Shown here one piece after another: positions 8,589 through 16,115 of a stretch of DNA of 64,000 bases. How positions within the stretch are numbered: position 1 is the first letter of the stretch; each line of letters opens with the position of its first letter. Under the pieces are notes generated by a model that saw only the letters and a program-made list of their open reading frames with translations, had not been told where the DNA came from and did no database searches. Position numbers and translations under genes: made by a program. This DNA is from Lysinibacillus mangiferihumi (GTDB lineage Bacteria; Bacillota; Bacilli; Bacillales_A; Planococcaceae), in assembly GCF_003049665.1 (NCBI RefSeq), contig NZ_PYWM01000006.1, forward strand, positions 62,001 through 126,000. Reading direction: 5' to 3'.

Positions 8589-9797
8589 ATGAAGATTTTT
8601 CGAAGCTATGGCTTATTATTAGGGGGATTTGGCTTTTCTTATTTAGGAAATTGGATTTATCTCGTTGCTTTAAACTTAATGGTTTGGCATTTAACGTATT
8701 CAGCAACAGCAGTAGCAGGTATTTTTATTGTTGGTCCGATTGCCCGCATCCTTACAAATTTTGTGGCAGGTTCCATTATTGATCGGTCAAATAAAAGAAA
8801 CATTATGATTGCGATGGATGTTTTACGTGGACTAATTGTTTTCTTAATGCCCTTTATGACATCTATCTGGCTTGTCTACGGCTTATTATTTTTAGCGAAT
8901 ATCGCTAGTAGTTTCTTTGGACCAAGTAGTACATATTATATTGCCAAATACGTGCACGATGCAGATAAGCAACGTTTTAATGCACTGCTAGGCACATTCA
9001 ATTCAGGTTCTTTTATGTTAGGCCCGGCCATCGCAGGTGTGCTTATTGCCTCTTTTAATATTAATATCGCGATGTGGGTAAACAGTGTAACGTTTTTTGT
9101 TTGTGCATGGGTGATTGCCCGTTTACCGAACTTAGAGGAGGAAGTGAAAGAGAAGCGGGGAGTCCTTACAATACGAGTAATGATAACTGACTTTAAAATC
9201 GTTTGGACTTTTATACAACAACATAGGCAATTTTTGAAATTTTTTATTGCCTATCAAATTGCGCTCATGGTTGCTTTTGCATTAGACTCGCAAGAAATGA
9301 CGTTTATCAAAAAAGTTTTATCGGCTTCTGATAGTTTGTATGGTGTACTTGTCAGTGTTGCAGGGGTGGGGGCTATTGTTGGTGGTTTATTGGCAATGGC
9401 TTTAGTACAGAAATTTTCAATCTCTACCTATATAGGAGTTGGACTAACATGTACGATGTTATCCTATACCTTGTTCTATGCGTCCAGCAATATTTGGTTT
9501 GCAACAGGTTGCTTTATCACGTTAGGTGTTTGTATGGCATTTAGCAATACGGGATATGATACGGTCTACCAAAAAAATATTCCACCACATTTAATGGGAC
9601 GATTCGGTAGCGCTGTCAGCCTTGTTCAAAGTGTTATTCAAATTGTACTTACATTTAGTTTAGGCGTAATGGCAGATTGGTTTTCTCTACAGCTTGTAGC
9701 TGTTATGTTTGGTGCAATTGGTCTGGTATTTGCCCTATACATGGCGATCCATATTGCCACGAATAAGCAGGCACTGCAAATTAAGGACAATATATAA
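8589..9797 (+). CDS. MFS transporter, drug-exporter-like
   Basis: The 402-residue protein has about 12 hydrophobic helices and the MFS loop motif VAGSIIDRSNKRNIMIAMD between helices 2 and 3. The sequence pattern is that of the MFS_3/EntS-like exporters. A strong ribosome site GGGGGAGGGG lies six to seven bases before the ATG. The gene stands alone and is transcribed away from ccdA. The 213-base intergenic region should hold promoters for both. The substrate cannot be read from sequence; export of a small hydrophobic compound or siderophore is typical for the group. Confidence 0.85.
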   Translation: MKIFRSYGLLLGGFGFSYLGNWIYLVALNLMVWHLTYSATAVAGIFIVGPIARILTNFVAGSIIDRSNKRNIMIAMDVLRGLIVFLMPFMTSIWLVYGLLFLANIASSFFGPSSTYYIAKYVHDADKQRFNALLGTFNSGSFMLGPAIAGVLIASFNINIAMWVNSVTFFVCAWVIARLPNLEEEVKEKRGVLTIRVMITDFKIVWTFIQQHRQFLKFFIAYQIALMVAFALDSQEMTFIKKVLSASDSLYGVLVSVAGVGAIVGGLLAMALVQKFSISTYIGVGLTCTMLSYTLFYASSNIWFATGCFITLGVCMAFSNTGYDTVYQKNIPPHLMGRFGSAVSLVQSVIQIVLTFSLGVMADWFSLQLVAVMFGAIGLVFALYMAIHIATNKQALQIKDNI

Positions 9798-9863
9798 GCG
9801 TAAGGAGGTTCCAGCAGGAGTATGAAGCTGTGAACCTCTTTGCTAAAAGCATGACGCACCATT

Positions 9864-10139
9864 TTAAAACTTTAGCTTTGAAAAACAAAATGTAATCGAA
9901 CGTTTGATATAAAGCGAACAAAAGAACAGCAAGCAAGAAATAACGAGTGCAAAAGGGATACTGAAAGCAACAGGAAGATCAATGCCTTGCCAAATGCTCA
10001 TTTTTATTTCATCAATGCCTACAGTTCGTAAAATACCAGCAAGTATGGATATTATGGCGCTTACAACCAGTCCTACGTATAGAATGGTTAACACAATAAG
10101 GGCTAAGGAACAAAAAAATCCACGAATCATTTTCATCAT
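9864..10139 (-). CDS. Small membrane protein coupled to bactofilin-like gene
   Basis: The ATG at 10139 overlaps the upstream stop as ATGA, and the last codons of the upstream gene (AGAAGGGAACA) provide the ribosome site, so the two genes are translationally coupled. The 91-residue product has two hydrophobic segments (about residues 5-30 and 48-72) and a basic C-terminal tail. No family is recognised. A membrane partner for the preceding bactofilin-like protein is a reasonable inference from the coupling. Confidence 0.7.
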   Translation of the reverse strand: MMKMIRGFFCSLALIVLTILYVGLVVSAIISILAGILRTVGIDEIKMSIWQGIDLPVAFSIPFALVISCLLFFCSLYIKRSITFCFSKLKF

Positions 10140-10801
10140 TGTTCCCTCCTTATGATGTGATGTACTTTCGCAAGGGGGGAAATGGTATAACTTTCGGTGT
10201 AATAAAGTTTCTGTATTGTACAATGGTCCCCAACTTCAATAACGGTACCGTCTACAAACTCTGCAATTGTGTAAGCAAGGTGTAAATTTTTGCCCTTTAT
10301 TGAATGACAATGAAGTTTTTTACTGAGAAGGGAAAGTGAGAACTTATCTTTTTCTATGATGATGTCATCTGCAAAGAGTTGGGTAATGCTACTTGGACCA
10401 GATAATTTTAAGTGAAAATGTGATGCCTGTATTTCTTGTGCTTTCACAAAGCCGATTGCATGGAACTGTTGTGCATGTAAGTGTTGTGCAATTGTTAGTT
10501 TTCCTGTACTCGTAATAGTCGAAACTTCCCCAGAGCGAATTGTTAAATTCCCCGCATTCGTCAACTCTCCTATTTCACAATAATCTTTCATATTACAAGA
10601 GCCTGTATTTTTTAAAGTATGAGCAATAACACGGGAATGAAATGCACTATGTCCATGTGTGGATATTGTCTTTAAGTTCACTTGTTGGTGTACACCAACC
10701 GCACCACGAATATTTAACTGTTCACAGTCGGGCATAAGATCATAAATTTTGCCACTAGTAAGCGTTATACTACGTTGCTTTGGTATGCGTTCATTTGTCA
10801 T
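10136..10801 (-). CDS. Bactofilin-like polymer-forming protein
   Basis: I chose the ATG at 10801 because AGAGGTGATA lies just before it; a GTG four codons earlier has no site. The 221-residue protein consists of short repeated beta-strand turns (for example ELTNAGNLTIRSGEV and TITSTGKLTIAQ), as expected of a right-handed beta-helix. The C terminus (VIEVGDHCTIQKLYYTES ... AKVHHIIR) resembles the closing part of Bacillus proteins annotated as polymer-forming cytoskeletal proteins. Bactofilins assemble into membrane-associated filaments. A 51-bp perfect palindrome lies directly upstream and a MarR regulator precedes it, so the cassette is probably regulated as a unit. The family call is by pattern only. 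Confidence 0.55.
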   Translation of the reverse strand: MTNERIPKQRSITLTSGKIYDLMPDCEQLNIRGAVGVHQQVNLKTISTHGHSAFHSRVIAHTLKNTGSCNMKDYCEIGELTNAGNLTIRSGEVSTITSTGKLTIAQHLHAQQFHAIGFVKAQEIQASHFHLKLSGPSSITQLFADDIIIEKDKFSLSLLSKKLHCHSIKGKNLHLAYTIAEFVDGTVIEVGDHCTIQKLYYTESYTISPLAKVHHIIRREQ

Positions 10802-10819
10802 GCTAATTATCACCTCTTT

Positions 10820-10870
10820 TAATTTAATTGATATATATTTTAATAATTAAAATATATATCAATTAAATTA
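10820..10870. promoter_or_regulatory. 51-bp perfect AT palindrome upstream of bactofilin-like gene
   Basis: Two 25-base arms are exact reverse complements around a single A. The left arm begins TAATTTAATTGATATATATT. It ends two bases before the ribosome site of the gene at 10136-10801. It could be an operator for the neighbouring MarR protein, since MarR sites are AT-rich palindromes, or a hairpin in the leader mRNA. Confidence 0.7.
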
Positions 10871-10947
10871 TATGTCGCTCTATTTTGTCAAGAACAAAAA
10901 ACTGCCTAGTCTATAGGTGAAAAATAAATATCGATATGAGGTTAATA

Positions 10948-10977
10948 AAAAAAGGATTTCAAAGTTTGAAATCCTTA
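10948..10977 (-). terminator. Rho-independent terminator of marR-type gene
   Basis: AAGGATTTCAAA and TTTGAAATCCTT form a 12-bp stem around one base, overlapping the marR stop codon. A run of seven A on the plus strand gives the T tail on the minus strand. Confidence 0.85.
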
Positions 10978-11388
10978 AAAAATTTTTTGCATTAACTGAT
11001 TTACATCCGTTAACACATTTGCTATTTCTGTTAGTTTTTCTTGTGGAAGTTTTAAAAATATTTCTTGTACTTTTCGTTCTCCCTCTGTCGTTAACTTCAT
11101 GTTTACGACACGTCGATCTTCACTTTCTCTAACGCGTTGAACAAAATTAAGCTTCTCCAATTTGTCACACATAGATGTAACAGCCCCGGGGGTTACACTA
11201 AAGAAATCAGCAATTTCTGTTGCCTTCATACCACCGTTGATTTTTAGCTGAAGAAGAAGGATAAGCTGGTTTTGAGATAATGTTTCGCCTTCTGACAGCA
11301 GATTCACAAACATCAAAGATTTTTGCTGTATTTCAAGCATTTCTCGCATTATTATTTCAACTTCGTGCATTGGATTATTTTTTGACAT
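10975..11388 (-). CDS. MarR-family transcriptional regulator
   Basis: The 137-residue protein starts at the ATG at 11388 (MSKNNPMHEVEII). It has the MarR winged helix: the recognition part TEIADFFSVTPGAVTSMCDKLE and the wing VQRVRESEDRRVVNMKLT with the conserved DRR. Family members are dimers that bind palindromes and are often released by small phenolic or oxidising ligands. An 11-bp inverted repeat lies in its own upstream region (11420-11446). A 51-bp palindrome lies upstream of the next gene, so it probably controls itself and the bactofilin-like cassette. Confidence 0.88.
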   Translation of the reverse strand: MSKNNPMHEVEIIMREMLEIQQKSLMFVNLLSEGETLSQNQLILLLQLKINGGMKATEIADFFSVTPGAVTSMCDKLEKLNFVQRVRESEDRRVVNMKLTTEGERKVQEIFLKLPQEKLTEIANVLTDVNQLMQKIF

Positions 11389-11419
11389 ATGATCACAGCC
11401 CACTAAAATATTTACTTAT

Positions 11420-11446
11420 TAAATTATATAGTAAATATATAATTTA
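11420..11446. promoter_or_regulatory. Probable MarR autoregulatory operator
   Basis: TAAATTATATA and TATATAATTTA are exact 11-base inverted arms with a five-base spacer, about 32 bases upstream of the marR-type start codon. Base composition and placement fit MarR self-repression. Confidence 0.5.
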
Positions 11447-11481
11447 TGTGAAGTGAACCATTAATAATTTCCACGTAACCT

Positions 11482-12960
11482 TTATGAACCTAGTATAGGT
11501 TTCTTCAGTAGGTATTGAACTAAAGTGATGACCCCTATTATTAAAAGCGATACAGGTATTATAAATAACAAATGTCCTATTCCGGGAGCAAATAAAGTTA
11601 CAGTAGATAATGGACCAAATAATTGTGGGAAACCAATTAAAACAAATGAAGGTAGTAGCAAGTTAAAGACCGCTAGCGAGAACCATTGAAGCGCCAGCTG
11701 AAAAGTTGTTACTTTAGGTTTTTTACGGTTAAACAATCGATAAATAGACCGAACAATGAGCGCAATAATAATCGCTAATAGTAAGTCGAACAGTATATAT
11801 TTTAGAAAAGGCTTACTATTCGATAATGAGGGTTGTTCTTGATGGACAAGTTGATGAAGGCCACTTACGATGGCATCATATTCATTTAAATTAAAATAAT
11901 CCATTGCATTGATTTGTAGACTAATACCGTATTCCTTGTCCAATAATACTTTTGAATAGGTGTTTTCTGTCCAGCCATTATGGGAGATAATCGCATTTTT
12001 TACTTCCCAACCCATGGCATAATAAGTACTATCCCCGATAAATGCAAAAGGGTGGTGTAATTTGTTCATTGCGTTTGGTGATAGTATGTTTTTCCCGTTA
12101 AAGTGACCATTATTCAATTGCGCTATCATGTAATTTGCCATATCTTCTGCACTAGAAAGAAGATATCCTGAAGAAACAGTGCCACGATGGATTAACTGTT
12201 CTGTAGGCATCTTAAATCCAAATACAGTTTGATAACCCGTAGCGCTAGTATTGTTGCGATCATCTTTTGGATCTGCATAACTATTATGCATTGCCAGCGG
12301 CTTAAAAATATGTTCCTCTACATATTCTTTATAGGATGTATTTGTAACTTCCTCTATGACTGCACCTAATAAGTTATAATTCAAATTCGAATATTCATAT
12401 TGGCTACCTACAGGTGATGCCAACTTTATAGTGGCTAAGCTTTTTACATGTTCTTGTAATGTTTGATCACCGTCGGATATTGCTACTTGGCCATCATAAG
12501 TAGAGAGACCGCTTGTATGGTTTAACAAGTGTAGAATGGTTATTTTTTTAGCTTCTTCTTTATTAGCAAGTTGAAACGTTGGTAGTATGGAGGACACTGT
12601 ATCATCTAAATGGAGTTTCCCTTGTTCCACAAGCTGCATGATGGCAAGAGCAGTAAACGATTTACTAACGGAGCCGATGACGATAGGTGTTTGTGGTGTC
12701 ATTTTTGTCCCATCTGGTTTTGAAACACCATAACCTTGCAAATACTCAACTTGATGTTTCTTAACGATAGCGAGTGAAGCCCCTGGGATGTGCAATCGGT
12801 CAATTTCTTTTGTCATAAATGCGTCAATAGCAGAAATATCTAAGTGTTTATTTTTATCCATGACATGATTGCTAGTGGCAAATACAGCTCCGTTGACAGT
12901 GAATAGTATGAGCAGGGAGATGGCGAAAATTTTCCCAATAGCTGATTGTTGTTTATACAT
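11482..12960 (-). CDS. Membrane-anchored serine beta-lactamase-family protein
   Basis: A signal or anchor helix (about 8-28) precedes a class C beta-lactamase/penicillin-binding domain. The SxxK motif is SVSK (Ser97-Lys100), the tyrosine motif is YSN (190-192), and the third motif is HNG (327-329) in place of the usual KTG or HTG. The C-terminal part (about 385-490) adds four hydrophobic helices, seen in Bacillus PbpE-like and YbbE-like peptidases. Such proteins are usually D-aminopeptidases, esterases or cell-wall peptidases rather than antibiotic-destroying enzymes. It is on the minus strand between the MarR cassette and the PadR cassette. Its start lies 33 bases beyond the stop of the repeat protein, so it may be read through from there. 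Confidence 0.85.
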   Translation of the reverse strand: MYKQQSAIGKIFAISLLILFTVNGAVFATSNHVMDKNKHLDISAIDAFMTKEIDRLHIPGASLAIVKKHQVEYLQGYGVSKPDGTKMTPQTPIVIGSVSKSFTALAIMQLVEQGKLHLDDTVSSILPTFQLANKEEAKKITILHLLNHTSGLSTYDGQVAISDGDQTLQEHVKSLATIKLASPVGSQYEYSNLNYNLLGAVIEEVTNTSYKEYVEEHIFKPLAMHNSYADPKDDRNNTSATGYQTVFGFKMPTEQLIHRGTVSSGYLLSSAEDMANYMIAQLNNGHFNGKNILSPNAMNKLHHPFAFIGDSTYYAMGWEVKNAIISHNGWTENTYSKVLLDKEYGISLQINAMDYFNLNEYDAIVSGLHQLVHQEQPSLSNSKPFLKYILFDLLLAIIIALIVRSIYRLFNRKKPKVTTFQLALQWFSLAVFNLLLPSFVLIGFPQLFGPLSTVTLFAPGIGHLLFIIPVSLLIIGVITLVQYLLKKPILGS

Positions 12961-12993
12961 AAAGTATGATTCCTTTAACTGTATTGTAGTCGT

Positions 12994-13653
12994 TTAAAAA
13001 TCTTTGGTCATGGTAGAACGTTGATAAAGTCTTCTTTTGTAAACATAAAAATACATACTTAATGGCCACCAAAGTACTAAGAATATTGGGTAGATCGCCC
13101 AAATTACGCTTGGTGAAGAAACAATGTTGACGATAATAAAAAAGATACTGATGTGTAAGCTAGCATAAACCGAGAAGGCAACGAACGTTCTTTTTTGGGC
13201 ATGATATAGAGCTAATGGCCACCATATCACTAAAAATGCCGGGTAAATCGCCCAAGGATATTGTGGGGACATGATGAAATTGATGAATGAATAATAGAAG
13301 ATGGTGCTTGCACAGCCAATCAGTGCAATATTCAATGATTTCGCTTTTTCCTCTAAATACATAAGAATGGGCCACCATACTATCGGATAAACAGCATAGA
13401 TAAACCATAAATGCTGCGGTGAATACAATAGATTTTCAATAATGAGAAAAGCAATAACCATGGCGCTACAAATGACGGCGTATTGTTTATATAGTTTTTT
13501 TGACATGAAATATAAAGTGATAGGCCATAGCAACAGCAATATACAAGGGTAAATAAACCATACTGTTTGAGGTGTTGTTGTATAATTGACAATTCCTAAA
13601 AATAACATAGTCATCAAACTGCCAACAACCGAAAAACTAATAAAATGTTTCAT
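12994..13653 (-). CDS. Membrane protein with four 51-residue repeats
   Basis: The 219-residue protein is almost entirely hydrophobic. A motif N-x4-P-x3-W-[FA]-IY, followed by a second helix ending in WP-x3-[ML/LY]-Y, occurs four times. The leading Asn falls at residues 23, 74, 125 and 176, an exact period of 51. Each unit makes two helices, giving about eight. Repeats 3 and 4 are closest to each other (WAIYP ... WWPL). The next gene upstream encodes one more copy, WAIYPIFAILWWPLSMYF. The unit resembles the two-helix 2TM domain of Bacillales. The gene is two bases from its upstream neighbour and in the PadR operon. The function is unknown. Confidence 0.8.
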   Translation of the reverse strand: MKHFISFSVVGSLMTMLFLGIVNYTTTPQTVWFIYPCILLLLWPITLYFMSKKLYKQYAVICSAMVIAFLIIENLLYSPQHLWFIYAVYPIVWWPILMYLEEKAKSLNIALIGCASTIFYYSFINFIMSPQYPWAIYPAFLVIWWPLALYHAQKRTFVAFSVYASLHISIFFIIVNIVSSPSVIWAIYPIFLVLWWPLSMYFYVYKRRLYQRSTMTKDF

Positions 13654-13655
13654 AT

Positions 13656-14063
13656 TTACTCACTCCATTTCTTACGTGACCAGACGAAGTACATCGAAAG
13701 GGGCCACCATAGTATTGCGAAAATTGGATAAATCGCCCAAATTGTATTGGGTGTGTAATAAAGATTGATAAAAATAAAGAACGCTGCTATTAATCCACTT
13801 CCCCATAGCGAAAATTCTAAATTTAACTTAGCCATACTTTTCTTTTCAGGCTCTTTTACACCCAATTCCTTTTTTAAATCTTCAATATCACCAAATTCAA
13901 CGATTGCTTTATTGATGGCATCCTCTTCTTCCTTGCCTTGCTCCATTAAATAAAATACTTTTTCTTCAAGGTTTTCGATGATTTCCTGTTTCACCATTTC
14001 TGTTTCAGTATTGCGTGGCATGTCTTTAAATAGCTCATCAATATGATGGTTAATTTTTTTCAT
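13656..14063 (-). CDS. HAAS-type membrane protein with one 2TM repeat
   Basis: The ATG at 14063 overlaps the padR stop as ATGA and has GGAGGG six bases upstream, so translation is coupled. Residues 1-75 form a charged helical domain (DELFKDMPRNTETEM, ENLEEKVFYLMEQGKEEEDA, FGDIEDLKKELGV), typical of the HAAS or permease-prefix domain found next to PadR regulators. Residues 85-130 form two membrane helices with the same motif as the neighbouring four-repeat protein. In related cassettes this domain is thought to transmit a membrane signal to the PadR partner; that is inference here. Confidence 0.75.
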   Translation of the reverse strand: MKKINHHIDELFKDMPRNTETEMVKQEIIENLEEKVFYLMEQGKEEEDAINKAIVEFGDIEDLKKELGVKEPEKKSMAKLNLEFSLWGSGLIAAFFIFINLYYTPNTIWAIYPIFAILWWPLSMYFVWSRKKWSE

Positions 14064-14389
14064 TCTAAGCCCTCCATAAATAAGTCGATAATTTCCTTCA
14101 CTTCTGCCCATTCTTTTACAAGCTCGCTTAAATAAGCCTTGCCTAATGAGGTAATACGATAATATTTTCTTTTGCCTCCGTGTGATACATCGCCATAATA
14201 GGCTTCAATTACTTCTTTTTTTTCTAAACGTTGAAATACGGCGTATAGAGTTGCTTCTTTAATTTGAAAACTATTATTTGTCCGGTTGCTTATTTCTTGG
14301 GAAATTTCGTAACCATAGCGATCCTTCTCTAAAATTAGCCGCAAAATAATTGAATCCAAGTGTCCACGGATAATGTCACTTCGAACCAT
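14060..14389 (-). CDS. PadR-family transcriptional regulator
   Basis: This 109-residue protein is a short (subfamily 2-like) PadR. The winged helix spans RGHLDSIILRLILEKDRYGYEIS and ATLYAVFQRLEKKEVIEAYY, and the wing is GGKRKYYRIT. It is the first gene of a coupled operon with the HAAS-type and four-repeat membrane proteins. Two tandem copies of an operator-like sequence lie directly upstream, so autorepression is likely. Ligands of such small PadRs are mostly unknown. Some respond to envelope-active antibiotics. Confidence 0.92.
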   Translation of the reverse strand: MVRSDIIRGHLDSIILRLILEKDRYGYEISQEISNRTNNSFQIKEATLYAVFQRLEKKEVIEAYYGDVSHGGKRKYYRITSLGKAYLSELVKEWAEVKEIIDLFMEGLE

Positions 14390-14409
14390 ACGTCACCTAC
14401 TTAAAATTA

Positions 14410-14432
14410 TTGCTCTATCTGATGGAGTAATA
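14410..14432. promoter_or_regulatory. Putative PadR operator, proximal copy
   Basis: TTGCTCTATCTGATGGAGTA plus ATA closely matches the second copy at 14443-14465 (CTCTATCTG and AGTAATA shared). It lies about 20 bases upstream of the padR start codon. Confidence 0.5.
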
Positions 14433-14442
14433 TTAGCAAAGA

Positions 14443-14465
14443 TTACTCTATCTGTCAAAGTAATA
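14443..14465. promoter_or_regulatory. Putative PadR operator, distal copy
   Basis: TTACTCTATCTGTCAAAGTA plus ATA has inverted ends ATTACT and AGTAAT, and repeats the element 33 bases away. The helical spacing of about three turns fits two dimers bound on one face. Confidence 0.5.
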
Positions 14466-14496
14466 ATCGGTACTTTATAGAAAAAATAAAAAATAA

Positions 14497-14536
14497 AAGC
14501 CGACCAAGTAGGACAAGTATCCTGAATGGTCGGCTT
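14497..14536 (-). terminator. Rho-independent terminator of endopeptidase gene
   Basis: AAGCCGACCA and TGGTCGGCTT form a 10-bp stem with an inner AGGA/TCCT stem. An A-rich tract on the plus-strand left side gives a T tail for the minus-strand gene. Confidence 0.75.
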
Positions 14537-14572
14537 CGTTAAGTTGTTAAGTTTAAAAAGTAAAATTGGTTG

Positions 14573-15763
14573 TTATAAATACAATCCGGCTAAAAAAATA
14601 CCTAGCGCTTCTTGGTATATAGTATCGAACTCGCTAATTGGCAGCGGGTTTGTACCGCTACCTAGCTCTACTGTGAAGCCTGGTCTGCGCCAATCTTGAA
14701 TAAACCAATCTTTATAACCAGCATAACTATTTGCAGATTGAATGGGCTCATAACCACTTACTCTGCTAAATTCTTCTACCATTGTTTGTGATTCAGGTGG
14801 TTCGAGATTTTCAAATCCCCAATAAATGACCCTGCCTTGCGTATGAAATGCTAAAACCCAAGCAAAATTGCTGCTCCTTGTTAAATCGGCCATAGCAATA
14901 GCTTCTGGTTGGGTCAACGGAGCCTCCCCTCCATAATCACGTGGTCCTGGTGTTTGTGGATTGCGAGCATTTTCAAGCTCCCACTTTGCAGGAAATTGGT
15001 CGTTTAAATCCACACCATTAATGTTCGCCTTCCATCCAGAAAAGTTTTGACTGTTATGATTCCAAGCAATTAGTTTATTTTTTAATGCTTCATTAGCTGG
15101 CGGGCCATTGATAACTAAATTGACGCCATCGGGGTTAACCATCGGAACTAGTGATAGCGTTGTTTGGTTATAAAGTGGCCCCATCGAGAGCCCTCTAATG
15201 GTCGTTTGATTTGTTAGTGCGAGTAAATAGTCGTTTAGAAAAGTCATGATGATCGGTGTAGTAATCCATTCATTTGCATGAAAGGAACCGTTATAATGTA
15301 TGCGTTTTGAGCCGTTTCCAATTAAAATCTCAGGAATTGGTTGTGCTAAAACGGAGTTGCCAATGGGCGTGCCTTGAAGAAATGGATAGGCGGTTTGTAG
15401 TTTTTTTATATCATTCATCATCATGCTGTAATCATAATTTTGCTGGCCGTTTACGAGCCGCCAAGTTAGCCTTTGAGGAACTTGTATTGTCTGCCCAATT
15501 TGTAGTCGATTTGGCTGGATTTCAGGATTGACAAGTAAAATGGCATTGAGCGGAAGATTTTTACTTTGGGCGATTTGCCACAAAGAGTCGCCTTGTGTAA
15601 TGGTATAACTAGTTGTTACATATCCAGGTATTTGAATGCGTTGTCCTACTTGAAGTAGTTGAGGGTTGATGTTTCGATTGGAGTCCAAGAGTAGTTGAAG
15701 GGGTATTTTAAACAAATCGCTGAAATACCACAGTGAATCACCAGGCCTAATCAATATATCCAC
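14573..15763 (-). CDS. Gamma-D-glutamyl-L-diamino acid endopeptidase I, LysM plus M14
   Basis: Two LysM domains (about 3-46 and 52-95, each with GDSLW) bind peptidoglycan. An M14 carboxypeptidase-like domain (about 105-396) follows. Zinc ligands are His162 and Glu165 in FHANEW and His307 in AFHTQG, and the general base is Glu366 in TVELGSG. The length of 396 and all four positions agree with endopeptidase I of Bacillus (now Lysinibacillus) sphaericus. That enzyme cuts the gamma-D-Glu to diamino-acid bond of stem peptides and is a sporulation-associated mother-cell enzyme. There is no signal peptide, in keeping with that location. The gene is monocistronic, with a terminator behind it. Confidence 0.95.
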   Translation of the reverse strand: MDILIRPGDSLWYFSDLFKIPLQLLLDSNRNINPQLLQVGQRIQIPGYVTTSYTITQGDSLWQIAQSKNLPLNAILLVNPEIQPNRLQIGQTIQVPQRLTWRLVNGQQNYDYSMMMNDIKKLQTAYPFLQGTPIGNSVLAQPIPEILIGNGSKRIHYNGSFHANEWITTPIIMTFLNDYLLALTNQTTIRGLSMGPLYNQTTLSLVPMVNPDGVNLVINGPPANEALKNKLIAWNHNSQNFSGWKANINGVDLNDQFPAKWELENARNPQTPGPRDYGGEAPLTQPEAIAMADLTRSSNFAWVLAFHTQGRVIYWGFENLEPPESQTMVEEFSRVSGYEPIQSANSYAGYKDWFIQDWRRPGFTVELGSGTNPLPISEFDTIYQEALGIFLAGLYL

Positions 15764-16115
15764 ATTTTTCTCCCCTTATTTCAAAATCATTCAATATAAG
15801 ATGTATATGAAATTATAAAATGCTTATTAACAAAATCTCGAAACAATACAAAAGACTTTCTTTAATTTGTCGACAAAAGAATGAATATAAATAGATATGA
15901 ATAAATAGACAAATTTTCATTATTTTTTGGGTGTATTTTTGAAATGATAAGATTAAATGGCTTTGAAGCGGGAAATAAGTAGGGAGAAAGAAATTCCTAA
16001 ATTTATAAATATGCAATTTTAGTAAAATGGATAAAAGGTGAAGTGCATCTGTAATTTTTAATTCCATCATTATGCTGTTAATATGTTAGTAGGACAGGTA
16101 AAGGTAGGGAATACA
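15764..16115. other. Intergenic region between divergent endopeptidase and rsbK-like genes
   Basis: This 352-base AT-rich stretch separates divergent genes. Besides the sigma-B-like promoter at 15951-15975 I see no conserved structure. An 85-codon minus-strand frame here has low-complexity codon use and no ribosome site. Confidence 0.5.
15951..15975 (+). promoter_or_regulatory. Sigma-B-like promoter upstream of rsbK-like gene
   Basis: GATTAA, 13 bases, then GGGAAA, against the known sigma-B consensus GTTTAA, 12-15 bases, GGG(A/T)A(A/T). It lies about 140 bases before the start codon and points at the gene. Confidence 0.4.

Noticed and set aside
15813-16070. 85-codon minus-strand frame
   Set aside because: It is AT-driven, rich in Phe, Ile and Leu, has no ribosome site and covers the promoter region of rsbK.
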